NCBI RefSeq assembly: GCF_030167915.1
Contig: NZ_JARGNB010000004.1
Span: 186,001-250,000, forward strand
Direction: 5' to 3'
DNA: 64,000 nt
DNA from: Aquabacterium humicola
Lineage (GTDB): Bacteria > Pseudomonadota > Gammaproteobacteria > Burkholderiales > Burkholderiaceae_C
The position numbers and the translations under genes are program-made. The notes under the pieces were generated by a model. It did not search any database, had not been told where the DNA came from, and saw only the letters and a list, made by a program, of their open reading frames with translations. Shown piece by piece: positions 7,578-16,385 of this stretch (positions are counted from its first letter, which is position 1; every line of letters begins with the position of its first letter).

Positions 7578-7595
7578 ACCGAGCGAGCGCTCGGT
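7578..7595. promoter_or_regulatory. Palindromic TetR-type operator
   Basis: ACCGAGCG-AG-CGCTCGGT, 8-bp perfect arms around two bases, between the divergent tetR-like and crp-like genes. Size and symmetry are those of TetR-family operators. The T-run that follows (TATTTTTTTAG) could be read as an intrinsic terminator, but no plus-strand gene ends nearby and the two-base loop is too tight. Confidence 0.65.
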
Positions 7596-7629
7596 ATTTT
7601 TTTAGTCTTGAGCTCGATTGGGAAGCACG

Positions 7630-8445
7630 ATGTCCGCTCAGCCGCTGGCCGCCATGTCCGAATCGATCGCCAACCCGCTGCTCGACCCGCTGCGCGGACC
7701 GGCGCCGGTGGTGGGCCTCGCTGCCGTCGCCGGCCACGCGAAGCTGACGGCGCCGGAACTGCAGGCGGTGCGCGGCGATGCCTGGTTCGCGAGCCTCGGG
7801 GCCGAGCTGCAGCACGCGATCCTGGCGCGCGCGACGGTGCGGCGGCTGCGCGCCGGCGCGGTGCTGATCCGCGGCGGCTCGGGGGCCGGCGAGGCCTGGT
7901 ACGGCGTCGCGGCCGGCGCGGTGCGGCTGTCGACCAGCCTGGCCTCGGGCCGCCAGGTGAACTTCCAGCTCGTCGAGCCGGGCGCGTGGTTCGGCGACAT
8001 CCCGCTGATCGACGGCCTGGCCGCGCCCTGCGATGCCGAGACCTGTGCCGATGCGACGCTGCTGGTGCTGAGGAAGGACGACCTGCTGCAGCTGCTGGCC
8101 CGCCATGCCGACTTCGGCATCGCGCTGGCGCGGCTGAACGGCCGCCGCACGCGCGCGCTGATGGGGCTCTTCGCCGATGCGCTGTCGCTGCCGCTCGAGA
8201 ACCGACTCGCGCGCCAGCTGCTGCAGCTGGCGCGGCGCTTCGGCGCGCGGGCGGCCGGCGACGCCGTGCGCATCGGGCTGAAGTTGTCGCAGCAGGATCT
8301 CGCGGACCTGCTCGGCGCCAGCCGCCAGCGCGTCAATGCCGGGCTGAAGAAGCTCGAGCGCGACGGTGTGCTCTGGCTGGCGACCGGGCGCTGGGAGGTG
8401 CTGGACCTCGCGGCGCTCGAAGCGCTGGCCGAACCCGCGTTCTAG
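7630..8445 (+). CDS. Crp/Fnr family transcriptional regulator
   Basis: A 271-residue regulator with an N-terminal cyclic-nucleotide-binding-type beta-barrel (about residues 45-160, with GEAWYGVAAGAVRLS and PGAWFGDIPLIDG) and a C-terminal winged helix (LSQQDLADLLGASRQRVNAGLKKLERDGVL, split here only by description). There are no N-terminal cysteines of the Fnr iron-sulfur type. An unusual Ala/Pro-rich N-terminal tail of about 40 residues precedes the barrel. GGAAG at 7621-7625 lies 4 bases before the ATG. Divergent from the TetR gene and sharing its operator region. The signal is unknown. Confidence 0.9.
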   Translation: MSAQPLAAMSESIANPLLDPLRGPAPVVGLAAVAGHAKLTAPELQAVRGDAWFASLGAELQHAILARATVRRLRAGAVLIRGGSGAGEAWYGVAAGAVRLSTSLASGRQVNFQLVEPGAWFGDIPLIDGLAAPCDAETCADATLLVLRKDDLLQLLARHADFGIALARLNGRRTRALMGLFADALSLPLENRLARQLLQLARRFGARAAGDAVRIGLKLSQQDLADLLGASRQRVNAGLKKLERDGVLWLATGRWEVLDLAALEALAEPAF

Positions 8446-8448
8446 CCG

Positions 8449-9780
8449 TCAGTTCGGCGCCGGAATGCCGAGCGCCGCGCAGCTCTCGCGCACCTGGCGC
8501 TTCAGGCGCAGCGACTGCGGCAGCGCGTTCGCGCGCGGCTGCAAGGCATTGAGCACCCCCGCATGGCGGCCGGCGCGGCGCAGCGCGTCGAGGTGGATTT
8601 GCTCGAACAGGTCGCGCTGTGCATGGCTGCCGCCGATCGAGACCAGGCGCGGCAGCGCCGCTTCGAGCTGCGTTGCCGCCTCGTCCCAGCGGCCTTCGGC
8701 GTACGCCAGCAAGCCGCGCGCGGCCGGCACCGCGACACGCTGCCAGGCTTCGCGCGTGGCCGTCGGCGCGTCGGGCGCGTCGGCTTCGATGCGCGACAGC
8801 AGCGCGGCGGCCTCCGGGCGGCCGGCGCGCGCCAGGCCGTAGAGGTACTGCAGGTCGAGGAACGGCTGCACGCGGTCGTCGAGCCGCGTCTCCAGCCAGC
8901 CGGCCAGCTCCTGCCAGCGGGCGCCGACGTCGAGCCCGGCAAGCTCCAGCCGCGCCAGCAGCGACACGGCGCCCACCTGGTCCTGCGAGTAGGACTTGTC
9001 GACGCCCCAGACCTCGTCGTCGTAGAGCCGCAGCGCGCCGGCCTCGTCGCCGAGCTCGATCAGCATCAGCGCCAGGTGCCACCAGTTGTGCGTGCGCATG
9101 AACGAGGTCAGCCCGCGCCACTGGCCGCTGGCCGCGCGCAGGAAGGCCGCGCCTTCGGCGAGGCGGCCGTCGGTGAGCATCACGTGGGCGAGCGCATGCT
9201 GCGCCCAGGGTTCGGCCGGGCGCATCGCCAGCGCCAGCCGCGCGGCGTGCTCGGCCTCGTCGAGCCGGTGGCACTGCTCCCAGCCGAAGGCCAGCATGCC
9301 GTGCAGCCAGGCGATGTCGTGCGCCGCCGGCAGCGCGCGCAGGGCCAGCCGCAGCAGCGCCGGCGAATCGCCGAGATTGAACGCGTGGTACTGCGCGAGC
9401 TTCAGCGTGCACAGGTCGCGCGGCCAGCGCGCCAGCGCGGCTTCGTGCGTGGCGAGCGCGGCTGCGGTATCGCCGTCGACCCACAGCCGGATGCCGGCCG
9501 CGAACTGCCGCTCTCTTTCGGAGCTGGGAAGATGCGCACGCGCGGCCCGTTCCAGGTGCGGCCGCGCGTTCGCCGGCGCGGCGCCGTTCTCGGCGAACAT
9601 CTGCAGCGCCGCGGCGCAGGCCTGCACGATCAGGCTGTGATCGCTGTCCGCGACCGCCAGCACCTCCAGGATGCGCGGCGTGTAGCCGAGGAAGCCCTCG
9701 ACGAAGCCGTTGACCGCGACCGCGCTGCCGGGCTGCTGCACGGCGATCGGCAGGCCGAACGGATCGCGCGCCTCCACCAT
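8449..9780 (-). CDS. TTC38-like tetratricopeptide repeat protein
   Basis: A 443-residue helical-repeat protein related to the TTC38 family; such proteins have no known catalytic role. Characteristic blocks are NGFVEGFLGY, HDIAWLHGMLAFGWEQCHRLDEA-type helices and HNWWHLAL. No signal peptide. The ATG at 9780 (MVEARDPFGLPI) was chosen; the frame upstream runs into the neighbouring gene. It starts 13 bases after the stop of the ABC receptor gene, so the two are probably co-transcribed, which is odd for a soluble TPR protein and suggests it serves the same uptake or catabolic process. It converges with the Crp-like gene, with stops 3 bases apart. Confidence 0.85.
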   Translation of the reverse strand: MVEARDPFGLPIAVQQPGSAVAVNGFVEGFLGYTPRILEVLAVADSDHSLIVQACAAALQMFAENGAAPANARPHLERAARAHLPSSERERQFAAGIRLWVDGDTAAALATHEAALARWPRDLCTLKLAQYHAFNLGDSPALLRLALRALPAAHDIAWLHGMLAFGWEQCHRLDEAEHAARLALAMRPAEPWAQHALAHVMLTDGRLAEGAAFLRAASGQWRGLTSFMRTHNWWHLALMLIELGDEAGALRLYDDEVWGVDKSYSQDQVGAVSLLARLELAGLDVGARWQELAGWLETRLDDRVQPFLDLQYLYGLARAGRPEAAALLSRIEADAPDAPTATREAWQRVAVPAARGLLAYAEGRWDEAATQLEAALPRLVSIGGSHAQRDLFEQIHLDALRRAGRHAGVLNALQPRANALPQSLRLKRQVRESCAALGIPAPN

Positions 9781-9793
9781 CACGGCCGGTCCG

Positions 9794-11284
9794 TCAGGTC
9801 CAGTGCAGCGCGGGCAGGTCGTTGGCGAAGATCGGCATGTCCTTCCACAGGCCGCCGAGCTTCGCATTGGCGATCGTGATCCAGGTCGGCTGGTACAGGT
9901 AGGCGGCCACCGCGTCGTCGGCCACCAGGCGCTGCAGGTCGGCCAGGTGCTGGTTGCGGACCTTCGGATCGGCAGTGGCGTTGACCTTGGCCCACAGCTC
10001 GTTGAACTTCGGCGACTCGTAGTTCCAGTAGTAGTTCGGCCGCGCGAAGTTGCCGAAGTCCAGCGGCTCGACGTGCGAGATGATGGTCAGGTCGTAGGCC
10101 TTCTGGCCGTAGACGCCGGACAGCCACTGCGCCCACTCGATGTTCTCCTGCTTCGCGACGATGCCCACCTTCGCAAGCATCGCGGCCACCACCTCGCCGC
10201 CCTGGCGTGCGTAGGGCGTCGGCGGCAGCTTCAGCGACAGCTCCAGCGGCGTGGTGACACCCGCCTCCTTCAGCAGCGCCTTCGCGCGCTCGGGGTTGTA
10301 GGCATTCACCGCCGTCAGGTCGACGTAGCCCGGCGCGCCCGGCACGTAGTAGCTGCCGATCGGCGTGCCGAAGCCGTCGGCCGCGCCTTCGACCACCTGC
10401 TTGCGGTCGAGCGCCATTGCGATCGCGCGCCGCACGCGCACGTCGTCGAGCGGCTTCTTCTTGTTGTTGATCGCCAGAATGGTCTTGGCGCGCGAACCGC
10501 CGATCAGGATCTGGAAGCGCTTGTCGCGCCTGAACTGCTCGAGCGACTTGGCCGCCGAGATGCGCGGGAACAGGTCGACGTCGCCGGCCAGCATCGCCGC
10601 CACCTGCGCCGCCGGATCGCTGATGAAGCGCATCGTCACGCGGCGCAGGCGGATCGACTTCGCGTCGCGCCAGCCGTCCCAGCGCGCCAGCACCACCGAC
10701 GAGCCCTTGGCCCAGCTCTCCAGCTTGAACGGCCCGGTGCCCACCGGCTGCGTGTTGTTGTTGGCCGCGCTCTTCGGCTCGACGATCGACGCCGTCGCCT
10801 GGCCGAGCTGGAACAGGAAATCCGGGTTCGGGTTCTTCAGCGTCAGCACCACCGTGTGGTCGTCGGTGGTCGCGATGTTGACGATGTTGGCGAAGGTCGC
10901 CTTGTCCTTGTTGGTGCTGCCCGGCTCGACGTTGCGCTCGAAGCAGTACTTGACCGTCCTCGCGTTGAACGGCTCGCCGTTGTGGAACGTGACGCCGGTC
11001 CTGAGCTTGAAGGCCCAGGTCTTGTTGTCCGGCGTGACGGTCCAGCTCTGCGCCAGCAGCGGCGTGATCGACGAATCGCCGTTGATCTTCGTCAGCGTCT
11101 CGAAGATGTTGTAGTGCACCACCTCGCCGATCGCCGCGGCGGCGCCGGCGGTGGGATCCAGGCCCGGCGGCTCCAGCGTCATCGCCAGCACCAGCGTGTC
11201 CTTCTTCGACTGGGCTTGCGCCCACCAGGGCGTCAGGCCGACGGCGGCGGCGGGCAGGCTCAGGGCGGTGCGGCGGCGGATCAT
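9794..11284 (-). CDS. ABC transporter substrate-binding protein, family 5 (peptide/opine/nickel type)
   Basis: A 496-residue periplasmic receptor. The N-terminus (MIRRRTALSLPAAAVGLTPW with WAQAQ) is an export signal with twin arginine, and the rest matches SBP family 5: LEPPGLDPTAG, a GTGPFKLESW block and PYYWN-like C-terminal region. It would deliver peptides or similar solutes to a permease, but no permease or ATPase genes are adjacent, so the rest of the transporter is elsewhere. GAGGAG lies 6 bases before the ATG. It is the first gene of a two-gene unit with the TTC38-like protein. Confidence 0.92.
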   Translation of the reverse strand: MIRRRTALSLPAAAVGLTPWWAQAQSKKDTLVLAMTLEPPGLDPTAGAAAAIGEVVHYNIFETLTKINGDSSITPLLAQSWTVTPDNKTWAFKLRTGVTFHNGEPFNARTVKYCFERNVEPGSTNKDKATFANIVNIATTDDHTVVLTLKNPNPDFLFQLGQATASIVEPKSAANNNTQPVGTGPFKLESWAKGSSVVLARWDGWRDAKSIRLRRVTMRFISDPAAQVAAMLAGDVDLFPRISAAKSLEQFRRDKRFQILIGGSRAKTILAINNKKKPLDDVRVRRAIAMALDRKQVVEGAADGFGTPIGSYYVPGAPGYVDLTAVNAYNPERAKALLKEAGVTTPLELSLKLPPTPYARQGGEVVAAMLAKVGIVAKQENIEWAQWLSGVYGQKAYDLTIISHVEPLDFGNFARPNYYWNYESPKFNELWAKVNATADPKVRNQHLADLQRLVADDAVAAYLYQPTWITIANAKLGGLWKDMPIFANDLPALHWT

Positions 11285-11343
11285 GCGGGCTCCTCGAAGC
11301 GAATCGGTCGGCGACAGCGTCGGCGATGCTAGCCGCAGTCGCC

Positions 11344-11423
11344 CGCGTCGCCGCGCGCTGCGGGTTAACACCCTCCGACACGGCGCGCTTGCAGGTCTAA
11401 TATCCTTTTGTGCTTATATTTGA
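11344..11423 (+). promoter_or_regulatory. Probable sox operon promoter region
   Basis: AT-rich patch in an otherwise very GC-rich intergenic gap, with TCCGAC, 18 bases, TAATAT as the best-spaced box pair (about 11375-11404) and a second AT-rich segment (CTTATATTTG) directly before the soxC ATG. Exact start not resolvable by eye. Confidence 0.35.
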
Positions 11424-12818
11424 ATGCTCGTGAACGACGCCCTGCCCCCATCGCCCGGCCGGCTGCGCAAGGCGCCGGAGAACTTCATCGATGCCACCGG
11501 CGTGCGCAGGGTGTTCGCCGAGGCGCGGCAGGGTCGGCGCGATTTCCTGCGCGGCGCGCTGGCCGGTGCGGCGTCCGGCCTGGCGCTGGCCGCCGGGACC
11601 GCCCGCGCGCAGGGCCGGGAAACGATGGCGGCGGCCGACGGCGAGCCGCAGATCCTCAACCTGCCGCCGCACAGCACGGGCCTCGGCAAGCCGGTGGCCA
11701 GCGACGGCTACGGCAGGCCCTCCCAGTACGAGGCCAACGTGCAGCGCCGCCCCAGCCCGGGGCTGACGCAGACCGCGCAGGCCTCGGTGTCCTTCGCGCC
11801 GCTGCAGTCGCTGTTCGGCATCGTCACGCCCAGCGGCCTGCATTTCGAGCGCCACCACCAGGGCTGGTGGGACATCGACCCGACGCAGCACCGGCTGATG
11901 CTCAACGGCTCGACCGAGCAGTTGCTGAAGCGGCCGATGGTCTTCACGCTCGACGAGCTGATGCGGCTGCCGTCGGTGTCGCGCTTCCACTTCATCGAGT
12001 GCGGCGCGAACACCGGCATGGAATGGGGCAACGTCGCGGTGCCGACCGTGCAATACACGCACGGCATGTTGAGCTGCAGCGAGTTCACCGGCGTGCCGCT
12101 GCGCACGCTGCTGGAGCTGGCCGGCGTCGACTTCAAGCGCGCGCGCTACGTGCTGGGCGAAGGGGCCGACGGCTCGGGCATGACGCGCACGCTGCCGATG
12201 GCGCTGGTCGAGTCGGGCGAGGTGCTGGTGGCCTACGGGCAGAACGGCGAGATGCTGCGGCCGGAGAACGGCTACCCGCTGCGCCTGGTGGTGCCCGGCG
12301 TGCAGGGGGTGAGCTGGGTCAAGTACCTGCGCCGCATCGAGGTCGGCGACCAGCCCTGGGCCACCAAGGACGAGGCCGTGCACTACATCGACCTGCTGCC
12401 CGACGGCACGCATCGCCAGTACTCGAGCACGCAGGAATGCAAGAGCGTGGTGACCACGCCGTCCGGCGGCCAGGCGCTGCTGCAGAAGGGCTTCCACGCG
12501 ATCAGCGGCCTCGCCTGGTCCGGCCGCGGCGCGGTGCGCAAGGTCGACGTGTCGGTCGACGGCGGCGCCAACTGGCGGCCGGCGCGGCTGCAGGCGCCGG
12601 TGATGTCGAAGTGCCTGACGCGCTTCTCGCTCGACTGGGTGTGGGACGGCAAGCCGGCGCTGATCTGCAGCCGCGCGACCGATTCCACCGGCCACGTGCA
12701 GCCGGCGATGCGTGCGCTGCGCGCGGTGCGCGGCACGCGCTCGATCTACCACAACAACGCGATCCAGACCTGGTGGGTGCAGGAGAACGGCGAGGTGCGC
12801 AATGTCCAGCTCGCGTAG
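11424..12818 (+). CDS. soxC: SoxC, sulfane dehydrogenase molybdenum subunit
   Basis: The molybdopterin subunit of the periplasmic SoxCD complex, which oxidises the SoxY-bound sulfane sulfur in thiosulfate oxidation. 464 residues, of the sulfite oxidase family. A twin-arginine export signal is visible (GRRDFLRGALAGAASG, residues 37-52). The Mo-coordinating cysteine lies in RFHFIECGANTG, and the C-terminal dimerisation domain begins near VRKVDVSVDGGANW. No clear ribosome-binding site precedes the ATG at 11424; the start is set by the family length. It overlaps soxD by 17 bases and begins the sox operon. Confidence 0.95.
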   Translation: MLVNDALPPSPGRLRKAPENFIDATGVRRVFAEARQGRRDFLRGALAGAASGLALAAGTARAQGRETMAAADGEPQILNLPPHSTGLGKPVASDGYGRPSQYEANVQRRPSPGLTQTAQASVSFAPLQSLFGIVTPSGLHFERHHQGWWDIDPTQHRLMLNGSTEQLLKRPMVFTLDELMRLPSVSRFHFIECGANTGMEWGNVAVPTVQYTHGMLSCSEFTGVPLRTLLELAGVDFKRARYVLGEGADGSGMTRTLPMALVESGEVLVAYGQNGEMLRPENGYPLRLVVPGVQGVSWVKYLRRIEVGDQPWATKDEAVHYIDLLPDGTHRQYSSTQECKSVVTTPSGGQALLQKGFHAISGLAWSGRGAVRKVDVSVDGGANWRPARLQAPVMSKCLTRFSLDWVWDGKPALICSRATDSTGHVQPAMRALRAVRGTRSIYHNNAIQTWWVQENGEVRNVQLA

Positions 12819-13902
12819 GGCCGGCCCGCTTCGGGCCTTGGGCGTGGTGCTGCTGCTCGGCGCCGCGGCGTCAGGCCCTTCCGCGGGCACTGCAGCCGCT
12901 GCAGCGGCCGCGACGAATTACCCCGGCATCGGCCGCCCTGCCACGCCGAAGGAGGTCGCCGCCTGGGACATCGACGTGCGCCCCGATTTCCTCGGGCTGC
13001 CGCCGGGCCGCGGCTCGGTGGCCGCCGGCGAGAAGCTCTGGGAGGCGCAGTGCGCCTCCTGCCACGGCACCTTCGGCGAATCGAACCAGGTCTTCCATCC
13101 GCTGGTCGGCGGCACCACGCCGGCGGACGTGCAGCGCGGCCGCACCGCGACGCTGGCCGAACGGGCCTACCCGGCGCGCACGACGCTGATGAAGCTGCCC
13201 ACCGTGTCGACGCTGTGGGACTACATCCGCCGCGCGATGCCGTGGAACGCGCCGAAGACGCTGTCGACCGACGAGGTCTACGCGGTGACCGCCTACATGC
13301 TGAACCTGGGCGGCATCGTCGACGAGGGCTTCGTGCTCGACCAGCACACGATCCGCGAGGTGCAGCAGAAGCTGCCGAACCGCGACGGCATGACGACGCG
13401 CCATGCGCTGTGGCCGGGCGACGGCCTGGGCGCCGGCGCGAAGCCCGACGTGCAGGGCAGCGCCTGCATGCGCGACTGCGAGAAGGCGCCGCCGCGCATC
13501 GCCTCGGCGCTGCCGGACCATGCCCGCAACGCGCACGGGAACCTCGCCGACCAGAACCGGCTCGTAGGGGCGCAGCGGGGCGTGCGCACGGCCCCTCCCT
13601 CGACGAGCATGGCGGCCGGTCCCGCAACCAACCCGGCCGCCGGCGGCGGTCCGGTGCTCGCCCTGCTGCAATCCCAGGGCTGCGTGGCCTGCCACGGCGT
13701 CGAGAACAAGATCGTCGGCCCGGCGTTCCGCGAGATCGCGTCGAAACAGGGCACGCGGGGCGACGCGGTGGCCTACCTGGCCGGCCGCATCAAGGCCGGC
13801 GGCTCCGGCGTCTGGGGGGCGGTGCCGATGCCGCCACAGACCCTGGCCGATGGCGAAGCCGAGACGATTGCCCGCTGGCTGGCGAACGGTGCGCGGCCGT
13901 GA
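12802..13902 (+). CDS. soxD: SoxD, diheme cytochrome c subunit of sulfane dehydrogenase
   Basis: The electron-accepting partner of SoxC. 366 residues with an N-terminal signal peptide (GPLRALGVVLLLGAAASGPS). Two c-type heme sites are present: C84-A-S-C87-H in the first domain and C294-V-A-C297-H in a second domain joined by an Ala/Pro/Gly-rich linker. This is the full diheme form. The ATG lies inside the end of soxC with GAGG just before it, showing tight coupling. Presence of SoxCD predicts complete oxidation of thiosulfate to sulfate without sulfur globules. Confidence 0.94.
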   Translation: MSSSRRAGPLRALGVVLLLGAAASGPSAGTAAAAAAATNYPGIGRPATPKEVAAWDIDVRPDFLGLPPGRGSVAAGEKLWEAQCASCHGTFGESNQVFHPLVGGTTPADVQRGRTATLAERAYPARTTLMKLPTVSTLWDYIRRAMPWNAPKTLSTDEVYAVTAYMLNLGGIVDEGFVLDQHTIREVQQKLPNRDGMTTRHALWPGDGLGAGAKPDVQGSACMRDCEKAPPRIASALPDHARNAHGNLADQNRLVGAQRGVRTAPPSTSMAAGPATNPAAGGGPVLALLQSQGCVACHGVENKIVGPAFREIASKQGTRGDAVAYLAGRIKAGGSGVWGAVPMPPQTLADGEAETIARWLANGARP

Positions 13903-13952
13903 TACGGTCGCGGCCGCCCGGAATGAGTGACTGCACGATGAAGGAGATGACG

Positions 13953-14411
13953 ATGCAAACCCGCCGCGAGATGCTGCAACGCAGCGCCGGCGTCGCCGGC
14001 CTGCTGGCCGGCCTGGGCCTGCTGCCGGCCGCGGCGCAGGCTGCCTGGACGCAGGCCGCGTTCGACGGCAAGAACCTGGCGGACGTGCTGAAGGCGCTCG
14101 GCGCCGGCGCGCCGACCGAAAGCAAGGACGTGGTGCTGACCGGCCCGGACATCGCCGAGAACGGCGCCGTCGTGCAGGTCGGCTGCTCGACCACGCTGCC
14201 GGGCGTCAAGCGTCTGCTGCTGCTGGTCGAGAAGAACCCGAACGCGCTGTCGGCGATCTTCGAGTGCAACGACGCGATCGACGCCGCCTTCACCACCCGC
14301 GTGAAGATGGGCCAGTCGTCCAACGTCTACGCGGTGGCGCTGACGGGCGACGGCAAGGCCTTGTTCTCGCAGAAGGAGATCAAGGTGACGCTGGGTGGAT
14401 GTGGCGGTTAA
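13953..14411 (+). CDS. soxY: SoxY, sulfur carrier subunit
   Basis: Carries the sulfur intermediate on a cysteine in the conserved C-terminal GGCGG, which is exactly the end of this 152-residue protein. A twin-arginine signal is present (TRREMLQRSAGVAGLLAGLG). AAGGAG at 13941-13946 sits 6 bases before the ATG, which fixes the start; several in-frame ATGs upstream are ignored. It forms a dimer with SoxZ, encoded 12 bases downstream, and is exported with it. Confidence 0.96.
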   Translation: MQTRREMLQRSAGVAGLLAGLGLLPAAAQAAWTQAAFDGKNLADVLKALGAGAPTESKDVVLTGPDIAENGAVVQVGCSTTLPGVKRLLLLVEKNPNALSAIFECNDAIDAAFTTRVKMGQSSNVYAVALTGDGKALFSQKEIKVTLGGCGG

Positions 14412-14423
14412 GGAGCAGACAAC

Positions 14424-14735
14424 ATGGCAGACCCGATGCGCATCCGCGCCCAGGCCGCTGGCGACAAGGCCACCGTGCGCGTGCTGATGCAACACGAGAT
14501 GGAAACCGGCCAGCGCAAGGATTCGGCCGGCAAGACGATCCCCGCCTGGTTCATCCAGGAAGTCAGCGCGACGCACAACGGCAAGCCGGTGTTCGCCGCG
14601 CAGTGGGGCCCGTCGATCTCGAAGAACCCCTTCCTGCAGTTCGCGATCAAGGGCGCGAAGGCCGGCGACAAGGTCGCCGTGACCTGGGTTGACAATCGCG
14701 GCGAGAAACGCACCGACGAAGCCGTCGTGTCCTGA
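14424..14735 (+). CDS. soxZ: SoxZ, sulfur carrier partner
   Basis: A 103-residue beta-sandwich partner of SoxY with no signal peptide of its own, so it is exported piggy-back with SoxY. Typical opening (MADPMRIRAQAAGDKATVRVL split only for description), QHEMETGQRKD and WVDNRGEKRTDEA near the end. Located between soxY and soxA in the normal order. Confidence 0.95.
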   Translation: MADPMRIRAQAAGDKATVRVLMQHEMETGQRKDSAGKTIPAWFIQEVSATHNGKPVFAAQWGPSISKNPFLQFAIKGAKAGDKVAVTWVDNRGEKRTDEAVVS

Positions 14736-14814
14736 GCGGGGCCGGCAGCGCGCCGCCGCCATGGCGCCGACCGGCCGACAGTTCCACCGATCCTGGAGGA
14801 GAGGATTGCAGACG

Positions 14815-15654
14815 ATGAAGCGACTGCCCGCAGCAGCCTGCACCGCGGCCGTGCTGGCCGCCATGACCGCCGTCGTGGCGGTCCAGGCCCAGACCCCGCC
14901 GGCCCCATCCCAGAAGCCCAAGAGCTCCGCCGAGGCCATCGCCGAATACCGCGCGATGCTGGCCGAGGGCAATCCGGCCGAACTGTTCGAAGCCAAGGGC
15001 GAGGCGCTGTGGAAGACGCCGCGCGGCCCGAAGAAGGTGTCGCTCGAGCGCTGCGACCTCGGCCTCGGCCCCGGTGTGATCAAGGGCGCCTGGGTGCAGC
15101 TGCCGCGTTATTTCGCCGATACGCAGCGGGTGCAGGACCTCGAGTCGCGCCTCTTGACCTGCATGGAGACGCTGCAGGGCTTCGACCCGGCCGAGATCGC
15201 CAAGACGCCCTTCGGCCGCGGCGAGCAGCAGACGATGGAAGCCTATGCGGCGTGGATCGCGTCCGAGTCGCGCGGGCTGAAGGTCAACCTGCCGCAATCG
15301 CACCCGGCCGAGCAGCGCATGTACGAGCTCGGCAAGCGCGCGTTCTTCTTCCGCGGCGGGCCGATGGACTTCGCGTGCGCGACCTGCCACAACGCCGACG
15401 GCATGCGCATCCGCATGCAGGACCTGCCGAACCTGACGAAGAACCCGGGCGACGGCATCGGCTTCGCCGCGTGGCCGGCCTACCGCGTCTCCAGCGGCGA
15501 GCTCTGGGGCATGCAGCGGCGCCTGAACGACTGCTACCGCCAGCAGCGCTTCCCCTACCCCGGTTATGCGAGCGACGTGACGATCGCGCTGGGCGTCTAC
15601 ATGGGCGTCAACGCCAAGGGCGCGGAATCGATCGCGCCGTCGATCAAGCGCTGA
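14815..15654 (+). CDS. soxA: SoxA, L-cysteine S-thiosulfotransferase subunit (monoheme type)
   Basis: With SoxX it attaches thiosulfate to the SoxY cysteine. 279 residues with a Sec signal peptide. Only one c-heme motif is present (C188-A-T-C191-H). In the N-terminal half the heme site of diheme SoxA proteins is absent; only the cysteines C80 and C116 remain, which in monoheme SoxA form a disulfide. The catalytic cysteine that is modified to persulfide is C240 in LNDCYRQQR. GGAGGAGAGG lies about 10 bases before the chosen ATG. Confidence 0.93.
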   Translation: MKRLPAAACTAAVLAAMTAVVAVQAQTPPAPSQKPKSSAEAIAEYRAMLAEGNPAELFEAKGEALWKTPRGPKKVSLERCDLGLGPGVIKGAWVQLPRYFADTQRVQDLESRLLTCMETLQGFDPAEIAKTPFGRGEQQTMEAYAAWIASESRGLKVNLPQSHPAEQRMYELGKRAFFFRGGPMDFACATCHNADGMRIRMQDLPNLTKNPGDGIGFAAWPAYRVSSGELWGMQRRLNDCYRQQRFPYPGYASDVTIALGVYMGVNAKGAESIAPSIKR

Positions 15655-15668
15655 AGGACGGCTGCCGC

Positions 15669-16319
15669 ATGAACCGCACCCATCGTTTCCTCGCCCTCGC
15701 CGCCGGGGTGGGCACCGCCGTGCTGGTCGGCTGCGCGACGCTGCCGTCGCCGGCCGAGCTCGACGCGCAATCCATCGCGATGCACAAGGCCGACTTCCGG
15801 GCGCAAGGCATCGCCGGCCTGGACCGGCTCGAGCAGGACGCCAGCCAGCGCGCCTGCTCGTCGGACCAGCCGCCCTCGCCGGCCGTCGCCAAGCAGATCG
15901 AGAGCGAGTCGCTCGCCGGCGTCAAGTGGCCGTCCGACGGCCAGTACCTCGGCGACTGGCGCGAAGGCGAGAAGCTGGCGCAGAACGGCCGCGGCATGAC
16001 CTGGTCCGACAGCAGCGCGGCCCCCTCGGCCAACGGGGCCATGTGCTACAACTGCCACCAGATCGGTCCTGCCGAAATCTCCTTCGGCAACATCGGCCCC
16101 AGCCTCTACCAGTACGGCAAGCTGCGCGGCGTCAAGGACCCGGCCGACCCGGCCAGCGCCGAGGTGATCAAGTACACCTGGGGCAAGCTGTGGAACAGCA
16201 AGGCCTACGCGGCCTGCTCGAACATGCCGCGTTTCGGCCGCGCGAAACTGCTCGAGGAAAAGCAGATCCGCCACCTGATGGCGCTGCTGCTCGACCCGAA
16301 GTCGCCGGTGAACCAGTGA
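15669..16319 (+). CDS. soxX: SoxX, cytochrome c subunit, possible lipoprotein
   Basis: Heme-c partner of SoxA, 216 residues. The heme motif is C126-Y-N-C129-H and the distal methionine is probably in SNMPRFG. Unusually, the signal peptide ends in LVGC with Cys22, a good lipobox, so the protein may be lipid-anchored; SoxX is usually a free periplasmic protein. An insert of about 70 residues precedes the heme domain, making it larger than short SoxX proteins. AAGGAC precedes the ATG. Starts 14 bases after soxA. Confidence 0.93.
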   Translation: MNRTHRFLALAAGVGTAVLVGCATLPSPAELDAQSIAMHKADFRAQGIAGLDRLEQDASQRACSSDQPPSPAVAKQIESESLAGVKWPSDGQYLGDWREGEKLAQNGRGMTWSDSSAAPSANGAMCYNCHQIGPAEISFGNIGPSLYQYGKLRGVKDPADPASAEVIKYTWGKLWNSKAYAACSNMPRFGRAKLLEEKQIRHLMALLLDPKSPVNQ

Positions 16320-16348
16320 GCCTGACCGCCGCGCGCTGAGCGCGGCGC

Positions 16349-16367
16349 GGCCCCCCGCAGCGGGGCC
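16349..16367 (+). repeat. GC hairpin between soxX and soxB
   Basis: GGCCCC / GGGGCC with a short loop, followed by CTTTC, 18 bases before the soxB ATG. It could moderate read-through or stabilise the upstream message; too weak a T-run to call a terminator. Confidence 0.35.
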
Positions 16368-16385
16368 CTTTCGAACGGAGTCCCC

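Noticed and set aside
7578-7605. Palindrome plus T-run as an intrinsic terminator
   Set aside because: No plus-strand gene ends within 800 bases, the loop would be two bases, and it lies between divergent regulators, so an operator is the better reading.
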